Shown in pieces: positions 14,780 to 20,002 of a stretch of 20,002 nucleotides of DNA. Source of the stretch: DASPNM01 sp035626515 (GTDB taxonomy: Bacteria > Bacteroidota > Bacteroidia > Chitinophagales > Chitinophagaceae); NCBI GenBank assembly GCA_035626515.1, contig DASPNM010000032.1:1-20002 (forward strand). The letters are read 5' to 3'. Every line of letters begins with the position of its first letter. The first letter of the stretch is position 1. The translations under genes were made by a program, and so were the position numbers. A model generated the notes under the pieces. The model saw nothing but the letters and a program-made list of their open reading frames with translations. It was not told the origin of the DNA and searched no databases.

Positions 14780-17700
14780 ATGCTTAAGAGAATACTCTTT
14801 CTGCTTGCGTTAGCTCTTTTTGCCAGTCCCTTCCTCTTCGCGCAGATCACCACCGCCAGTATTTCGGGCACCGTACGCAGCGATGCCAACGAACCGCTCG
14901 ATGGCGCGACTGTGATTGCGACCCACCAGCCTTCCGGCACCCGATACACGGCCGTGACGAAGAACGGGGAATTCTCTATCCCCAATATGCGGGTGGGGGG
15001 ACCATACGTGATCCAGATCAGCTACGTGGGATACGATGTGGACAAACAGGAAGACGTTTATTTGAAGCTCGCTGAAACGTTCCTGATAAACACCAATCTG
15101 AGAAAAACTACCGGCACGCTGGAAAATGTGGTAGTGGCAACCGGCCGGAGAAACCCGATCCTGAATTCGAGCAGAACGGGTACTGTCACCAACGTCGGCC
15201 TCCGCCAGATCACCCAGCTTCCGACGGTGAGCCGGAGCCTGAATGACGTAACCCGCGCCACTCCGCAGGCGAACGGCGCTTCCATTGGTGGAGGGAATTT
15301 CCGCCAGAACAATTTCACCATTGATGGTTCGGAGTTCAACAACTCCTTTGGGATCGGTCAGAACCTTCCTGCGAACGGATCGCCGATCTCCCTGGATGCG
15401 ATTGAAGAAGTTTCGGTGAACGTAACTCCTTACGACGTGCGGCAGTCCGGGTTTATCGGGAGCGCGATTAACGCCGTGACCCGTTCCGGAACGAATACAT
15501 TTTCCGGCTCTGTATATCATTATTATCGTACCGAAAGACTGCGGGGTGACAAAGTCGGAAAAGTGGATTTTGTTCGTCCCAAAGAAGAATACGATATGTG
15601 GGGTGCACGCTTCGGTGGTCCGATTATCAAGAACAAGCTTTTCTTTTTCCTGAACTGGGAAAAAGAGGTGCAGCCCAAGGTGATCCAGACGCGGATAGCT
15701 TCCACGGTTTCCGCTCCATATGGCAGCAGCCCCCAGATCGCACGGCCGAGCGCCGACTCGCTTAATTACATCCGCTCGTTTTTGCTCGCCAACTACGGCT
15801 ACGAAACCGGTCCTTTCGATAACTATTCGCTCGACATTCTTCGGGAAAAGATCATGGGCCGCCTCGACTGGAACATTACCAACAAGCACCGGTTCGTGGT
15901 GCGTTACAGCCAGGTGGAGGGCGGTGAGCCGAACCCGATCAGCAGCTCGGTCGGCGGAACGGGACTTTCCAACGTTTCCGGAAAATCGCGGATAGACAAC
16001 AATGCGATGTGGTTCCAGAATTCCAACTATTTCCAGGGGGCGAATTACTATTCGCTGTCCGCGGAACTGAATTCCAACATCGGGCGGGCTGCGAATACTT
16101 TCCGCGGCACGTTCACTTTCCAGAACGACTCGCGTTCATCGTACAGCACTGTGTTCCCGACTGTGGACATCATGAGCACCAGCTCCGAGACTCAGTCGGT
16201 GCCGTATACCACGTTTGGTTACGAGCCTTTCACGTACAACAACCTGCGTAAGGTGAAAGTCTACTCGATCCTCGACCATGTGAGCTGGCGCGCCGGAAAG
16301 CACAATTTCCTTGTGGGAGGGCAGGCTGAATTCCACCATACCGTGAACGGATTCAACCGCTTTGGCGCGAGCTACTATCGCTTCGCAACATGGAACGATT
16401 TCGCCACGGGCCAGAAACCTACGGATTTCGCGCTCACGTTCTCGCTGGCAAAAGGGTTTGCGGACGCCGTTTCGGCTTTCAAGTTCCAGCAGCTTTCGGT
16501 TTATGGACAGGACGAAATCGCTTTCAGCAAAAAATTCAGGATGACAGTGGGTCTGAGACTCGACCGGCCGAGCTATCCTTCGGTTCCACAGGTGATGACC
16601 AACCCGCTGGTGCTGAGCCTTACGTTTGAAAACGGGGAAAAGATCAACACGGGCAATCTGCCGAGCACCCGTATCATGTGGTCGCCCAGAGTCGGCTTCA
16701 ACTGGGATCTTTATGGGGATCGCTCCGTACAGGTTCGCGGTGGTACCGGCGTATTCACCGGAAAAATTCCTTTCGTATGGATCGTGAGCCAGTCGGGCGA
16801 CAACGGAATGATCACGTTCACCCAGAATTTCAATGGTGTGGCCAATACCCCGGGTCCCTTCAACCCGAATCCGTTTGCCTACAGGCCAGCTACTCCTCCG
16901 CCCGCAGGAACGATCGTTCCACAGGCGATTACAGCTATGGTCAACGATTTCAAAAACCCGCAAACCTGGAAGAGCACGCTTGCTGTTGACTTCAAGCTCC
17001 CGCTGAACATGATCGGTACGGTAGAAGGAATTTACAACAAGGATATCAACACGACATTTTTCCGCAACCCCAATTATATGGGCGCGCAACCGCTGAATGT
17101 TGCGAACTATCCCGATCGCAGACCGATTTATCCGACAACCAACCAGGCTCGTTATATCAACACCCTGACCAACGCCGGCGTGCCGACACCAGGGGCTCCG
17201 AATCCATTCGATCCGATCGTGATCGACAACGGCAACCGTGGTTATTACGCTTCGCTTACGTTTAAAGTGGAGAAGCTTTTCAGCCGCGGTTTCTTCGGCC
17301 AGCTGGCTTATACAAAGTCCATTGCTGCCAACCTGCATGACGGAAGCGGTGACCAGCCGGCAGGTACTTACCAGAATACCGAGCAGGTGAATACCCTGAA
17401 TGTGCCCTCACTGTCGACGGCGAGCTACGTGATCCCCGACCGCGTGTTTGGGATGGTCTCTTACCGTAAGGAATATTTCAAGCACTTTGCCACCACGCTT
17501 ACGGTGCAATATTCAGGCGGTGCTACCGGAAGGTTCTCGTATGTGTACGGTGCTGATTTCAACCGCGACCGGATCACCGGAAACGACCTGATCTACATTC
17601 CAACGCGCGAGGAAGTGCAGACGATGTCGTTCGCAACGCAGACGGTGAACGGTGTTACCTTCGATCAGAACGCTCAGCGCGGACTTTTTGAAGCTTATAT

Positions 17701-18088
17701 TCAGCAGGACAAATACCTGCGCACGCACCGGGGGCAATACGCGGAAAGAAACGGGGCACTGATGCCCTGGAGAAACCAGTGGGATGTGAAGTTCATGCAG
17801 GACCTGTTCATCCGGGTCGGCAAGGACCGCCACACGGTTCAGTTCACTGCGGATATCCTGAACTTCGCCAACCTCATCGATGCTGACTGGGGCAAGTTCA
17901 AGTCGGTGAATGCTTCGTCTATCCTGACCCCGACCAACCAGAATTCCCTCGTGCCGGGTGGTACCGTGGTTCCGCAGTTCCGTCTTGCGACGGACCGGGG
18001 ACAGATCATCACCTCCACGTTCCGGGACAATGTGAGCGTGTTCTCAACCTATTCCATCCAGTTTGGATTGAGGTACCTGTTCAACTAA
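14780..18088 (+). CDS. Oar-like TonB-dependent outer-membrane receptor
   Basis: The product has 1102 residues. Residues 1-22 form a signal peptide (MLKRILFLLALALFASPFLFAQ). Residues about 24-108 are a carboxypeptidase-regulatory-like beta-sandwich (SISGTVRSDANEPLDGATV, TKNGEFSIPNMRVGGPYVIQ, SYVGYD). The plug follows (about 115-240), with NNFTIDGSEFNNSFGIG and SLDAIEEVSVNVTPYDVRQS. The remainder is the 22-strand barrel, ending YSIQFGLRYLFN with the aromatic-rich C-terminal strand. The domain order and the plug wording resemble Oar-type proteins. No SusD partner follows, so a polysaccharide-utilisation role is unlikely; the substrate is unknown. The start at 14780 is chosen because the 145 residues the frame gains upstream are antisense to ribBA, with the signal peptide beginning here. 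A strong terminator follows. Confidence 0.95.
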   Translation: MLKRILFLLALALFASPFLFAQITTASISGTVRSDANEPLDGATVIATHQPSGTRYTAVTKNGEFSIPNMRVGGPYVIQISYVGYDVDKQEDVYLKLAETFLINTNLRKTTGTLENVVVATGRRNPILNSSRTGTVTNVGLRQITQLPTVSRSLNDVTRATPQANGASIGGGNFRQNNFTIDGSEFNNSFGIGQNLPANGSPISLDAIEEVSVNVTPYDVRQSGFIGSAINAVTRSGTNTFSGSVYHYYRTERLRGDKVGKVDFVRPKEEYDMWGARFGGPIIKNKLFFFLNWEKEVQPKVIQTRIASTVSAPYGSSPQIARPSADSLNYIRSFLLANYGYETGPFDNYSLDILREKIMGRLDWNITNKHRFVVRYSQVEGGEPNPISSSVGGTGLSNVSGKSRIDNNAMWFQNSNYFQGANYYSLSAELNSNIGRAANTFRGTFTFQNDSRSSYSTVFPTVDIMSTSSETQSVPYTTFGYEPFTYNNLRKVKVYSILDHVSWRAGKHNFLVGGQAEFHHTVNGFNRFGASYYRFATWNDFATGQKPTDFALTFSLAKGFADAVSAFKFQQLSVYGQDEIAFSKKFRMTVGLRLDRPSYPSVPQVMTNPLVLSLTFENGEKINTGNLPSTRIMWSPRVGFNWDLYGDRSVQVRGGTGVFTGKIPFVWIVSQSGDNGMITFTQNFNGVANTPGPFNPNPFAYRPATPPPAGTIVPQAITAMVNDFKNPQTWKSTLAVDFKLPLNMIGTVEGIYNKDINTTFFRNPNYMGAQPLNVANYPDRRPIYPTTNQARYINTLTNAGVPTPGAPNPFDPIVIDNGNRGYYASLTFKVEKLFSRGFFGQLAYTKSIAANLHDGSGDQPAGTYQNTEQVNTLNVPSLSTASYVIPDRVFGMVSYRKEYFKHFATTLTVQYSGGATGRFSYVYGADFNRDRITGNDLIYIPTREEVQTMSFATQTVNGVTFDQNAQRGLFEAYIQQDKYLRTHRGQYAERNGALMPWRNQWDVKFMQDLFIRVGKDRHTVQFTADILNFANLIDADWGKFKSVNASSILTPTNQNSLVPGGTVVPQFRLATDRGQIITSTFRDNVSVFSTYSIQFGLRYLFN

Positions 18089-18107
18089 TCTTTTTGGAGC
18101 ACTGAAG

Positions 18108-18137
18108 ATCCCGGTCCGCAAGGCCGGGATTTTTTTT
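18108..18137 (+). terminator. Intrinsic terminator after the TonB-dependent receptor
   Basis: ATCCCGG (18108-18114) pairs with CCGGGAT (18124-18130) around a 9-nt loop, followed directly by a T-run to 18137. It begins 19 bp after the receptor stop. The convergent esterase ends at 18140, so the hairpin separates the two units. On the minus strand there is no T-run after the stem. Confidence 0.9.
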
Positions 18138-18139
18138 CG

Positions 18140-18940
18140 CTACGCGAAAGCCCAGGTAAAAAATTCCGGTAAAGCGCGCGACCAGGTAGGAATATCATGC
18201 CGTCCGTCGGCAAGTTCAAGATATTGAATCTCCCTGCCCCTGGAATAACCGAGGCTTTCCAGCTCGTGGATGAGGTCGAGGGTGTCGTCAATGGAGTCAA
18301 TGATACCGTTTCGGTTGCGGTCGCGGGCTTCGTCGAGAGCTCCACATTGGAAGAAGAAGCGCATGCCCGGCCGTTTGCTGCTTTCGCGCACCAGGCGGTG
18401 CATGATGCGGTGCTGCTGATCGCGATACTGCGGATCGTCCTGGTCGAGGCTGCGCCACCAGAAGGAACCCGAAAATAGTCCAGCGCCGCTGAAAATTTCC
18501 GGGTGGTTCCAGGCAATGTCGAATGCCGAAAGTCCGCCGAGCGAAAAGCCCGCCATCCATATCCCGGATAAAGAAAACCCGGCGAGTTTTCTATGGAGGA
18601 AAGGGAGCAGCTCGCTTACGATAAAAGAAGTATAAGCGCCGGCTTTCGCGCCGCGGCCCCGGTAATCGGTTTTTGAAGCAATGCCATACTCCATCTTTCG
18701 CTCGGAACCTGCATGCACGGCTGCAAGCACCAGAGAGGGATGTTCGGCGAAATCCGCAAGTATTTGCGCCAACCTGAGCTCTTCAGCATTTTGCCCGTCA
18801 TTCAGGATGAGCAGGTGAGTCTCGCCGCTCTTTTTGCCCATGGGTGGCAAAAAAAGCTCCCAGGTAACGTCCCGCTGGAGGTAATTGGAAGCCGTGGTGA
18901 ATTTTTCGGAAAAAACAATGCCTGGTACGGATTGCCGCAT
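18140..18940 (-). CDS. Alpha/beta-hydrolase esterase (esterase D/enterochelin esterase-like)
   Basis: The 266-residue product has no signal peptide and is probably cytoplasmic. The family is PF00756-like: an N-terminal strand WELFLPPMG, then LLILNDGQNAEEL, and the nucleophile elbow GFSLGG with Ser133. Ser133 with His248 (DGRHDIPTW) and an acid near residues 203-207 would form the triad. Next to the acid sits D207-R-N-R-N-G-I-I-D-S-I-D218, which fits a 12-residue EF-hand-type calcium loop at every key position. Members of the family cleave acyl or peptidyl esters; the substrate here is not known. It is divergent from the ATP-grasp gene, suggesting a shared pathway. Confidence 0.88.
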   Translation of the reverse strand: MRQSVPGIVFSEKFTTASNYLQRDVTWELFLPPMGKKSGETHLLILNDGQNAEELRLAQILADFAEHPSLVLAAVHAGSERKMEYGIASKTDYRGRGAKAGAYTSFIVSELLPFLHRKLAGFSLSGIWMAGFSLGGLSAFDIAWNHPEIFSGAGLFSGSFWWRSLDQDDPQYRDQQHRIMHRLVRESSKRPGMRFFFQCGALDEARDRNRNGIIDSIDDTLDLIHELESLGYSRGREIQYLELADGRHDIPTWSRALPEFFTWAFA

Positions 18941-18944
18941 GCTT

Positions 18945-18952
18945 CAAAATTA
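18945..18952 (-). promoter_or_regulatory. Possible -7 box very close to the esterase start (TAATTTTG)
   Basis: TAATTTTG on the minus strand fits TAnnTTTG exactly and ends only 4 nt before the esterase ATG (18940-18938). A transcript starting the usual 5-7 nt further on would have almost no leader. No TTTG is seen at the -33 distance. It may be a chance match. Confidence 0.3.
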
Positions 18953-19038
18953 AGGGTGGCACGCGAGTGCTGTTTATTTGTTTATGTGATGGTGAAAAAA
19001 TATATTTAACCGAAGAAGCCTGAGGCAAATTTTTTTTT

Positions 19039-19965
19039 ATGAAAAAGATCGGCATACTCCACGGTAAAGAACGTTCTTTCCCCGAAGCGTTTGTGAACCG
19101 CGTGAACAGCAAAAACGTGGAAGGCATCGTGGCAGAGCCGGTACGCATTTCAAGAGCCATGCAAGGAGTGGAAAGCGGCTACGCGGTGATCCTCGACCGG
19201 ATCTCGCAGGACGTGCATTTTTACCGTACCTGGCTGAAAAACGCGGCGCTGACCGGAACAGCCGTCATCAACAATCCATTTTGGTGGAGCGCGGACGATA
19301 AATACTTCAACAATTGCCTGATGACGCGCATCGGTGTGCCCGTGCCGCGCACTGCGATCATTCCTTCACACGACCTGCCGAACGACACTTCGGGGGAATC
19401 GTTCAGCAACCTTGAATACCCGCTCGACTGGGAAGGAATTTTTGAATACGTTGGGTTTCCCGCCTACATGAAGCCTTTCGAGGGAGGCGGCTGGAAACAT
19501 GTGTACAAAATCCGAGATGCCGCGGATTTTTTCCAAAAGCACCGCGAAACGGGGCAGCTGGTGATGCTGCTGCAGGAAGAGATCGTTTTCACCGAATACT
19601 ACCGTTGCTACTGCATCGGAAGAAAGCATGTGCGGATCATGAGCTACGAGCCCCGCAATCCGCACCATCTGCGCTATGTTGCGGATTTCAGTCCTTCACA
19701 GGAACGGCTGAAGCAGATGGCGGAAATCGTGCTTCGCATCAACAACTATCTTGGGTACGACTTCAATACTGTGGAGCTGGCTGTACGTGACGGCGTTCCC
19801 TACGCGATCGATTTCTGCAACCCGGCCCCTGATGCCGATCGCGCCAGCGTCGGCGACGAAAATTTCGAGTGGGTGGTGGAAACGGCCGCCAACTTCGCCA
19901 TTGAGAAGGCGCAGGAGGGGAAGGAAGGTGTTGAGTGGGGGGAGTTTGTCAGGAAGGGGGTGTGA
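19039..19965 (+). CDS. ATP-grasp ligase-like enzyme
   Basis: The product has 308 residues. After an N-terminal alpha/beta part (KKIGILHGKERSFPEAFVNR), the ATP-grasp fold is seen in order: VINNPFWWSADDKYFNNCLM and GVPVPRTAI (77-107), the ATP loop PAYMKPFEGGGWKHVYKI (141-158), the adenine-contact strand LLQEEIV (177-183), Arg189 in the EYYRCYCIG strand, and the metal site VELAVRDGVPYAIDFCNPAP, with Glu246, Asp258 and Asn261. This resembles RimK-like carboxylate-amine ligases, which form amide bonds via an acyl phosphate. The substrate is unknown. Related ATP-grasp proteins occur beside glutamate-cysteine ligase-like amidoligases; what follows lies beyond the window. The last 15 codons turn G-rich and the stop runs into a repeat. 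Confidence 0.85.
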   Translation: MKKIGILHGKERSFPEAFVNRVNSKNVEGIVAEPVRISRAMQGVESGYAVILDRISQDVHFYRTWLKNAALTGTAVINNPFWWSADDKYFNNCLMTRIGVPVPRTAIIPSHDLPNDTSGESFSNLEYPLDWEGIFEYVGFPAYMKPFEGGGWKHVYKIRDAADFFQKHRETGQLVMLLQEEIVFTEYYRCYCIGRKHVRIMSYEPRNPHHLRYVADFSPSQERLKQMAEIVLRINNYLGYDFNTVELAVRDGVPYAIDFCNPAPDADRASVGDENFEWVVETAANFAIEKAQEGKEGVEWGEFVRKGV

Positions 19966-20002
19966 GGTGCGGGGTGCGGGGTGCGAGGTGCGAGGTGCGA
20001 GG
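19964..20002. repeat. 7-bp tandem repeat (GAGGTGC/GGGGTGC) at the window edge
   Basis: Five heptads in register, GAGGTGC, GGGGTGC, GGGGTGC, GAGGTGC and GAGGTGC, plus a partial sixth run to the last base. The first begins inside the stop codon of the ATP-grasp gene. The array may continue beyond the window. Confidence 0.9.

Noticed and set aside
14634..14780. FMN riboswitch before ribBA
   Set aside because: The leader between the promoter box and the ATG is about 17 nt, far too short for an RFN element, and no conserved helices are seen.
16136..17338. Minus-strand open frame of 400 residues antisense to the TonB receptor
   Set aside because: The + strand frame there is a clear barrel with a complete receptor architecture. 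The antisense translation has no recognisable fold. The frame at 14810-15889 is rejected for the same reason.

Overview
The window looks like chromosomal DNA of a Bacteroidota bacterium, most likely of the Chitinophagaceae/Chitinophagales type. This is inferred from gene content: an Oar-like TonB-dependent receptor with a carboxypeptidase-regulatory N-domain, a large TamB-like protein, fused RibBA, an ECF sigma factor beside a barrel protein with a cytoplasmic N-terminus, and Bacteroidota-type promoter boxes (TAnnTTTG). Base composition is moderately GC-rich. There is no sign of a phage, an insertion sequence, a tRNA, an rRNA or a CRISPR array.

Layout. Position 1-102 is the tail of an unrecognised + strand gene, followed by 450 bp of repeat-rich non-coding DNA. 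UbiX (554-1120, +) converges on a minus-strand pair made of an ECF sigma factor (2908-2324) and an overlapping protein (2334-1117). The latter has an anti-sigma-like N-terminus, one membrane helix and a C-terminal outer-membrane-type beta barrel. Upstream of it, also on the minus strand, lies a tight four-gene cluster read from 5920 to 2989: two paralogous four-helix membrane proteins, an MFS transporter and an exported serine hydrolase. Divergent from it is a small secreted protein (6041-6388, +).

A + strand series follows: a VOC/PhnB-like protein (6693-7166), then an SRPBCC protein and a DoxX-like membrane protein that are almost contiguous (7359-8237), then TamB (8345-13123). RibBA (14634-13438, -) is divergent from the TonB-dependent receptor (14780-18088, +). 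The receptor ends at a strong terminator shared with a convergent esterase (18940-18140, -). An ATP-grasp enzyme (19039-19965, +) is divergent from the esterase.

The envelope is the main theme: TamB, the TonB receptor, the sigma/barrel pair and the four-gene membrane cluster. RibBA makes riboflavin precursors and UbiX consumes FMN, but they are not adjacent, so that link is only metabolic.

The most unusual features are (1) the tandem paralogous four-helix proteins, each itself an internal duplication with Glu and Asn recurring at fixed spacing; (2) the anti-sigma-like/beta-barrel fusion; and (3) a class of intergenic DNA built from degenerate 7-bp tandem units of several unrelated sequence families, found next to gene ends and in two places carrying an identical 28-bp near-palindrome.
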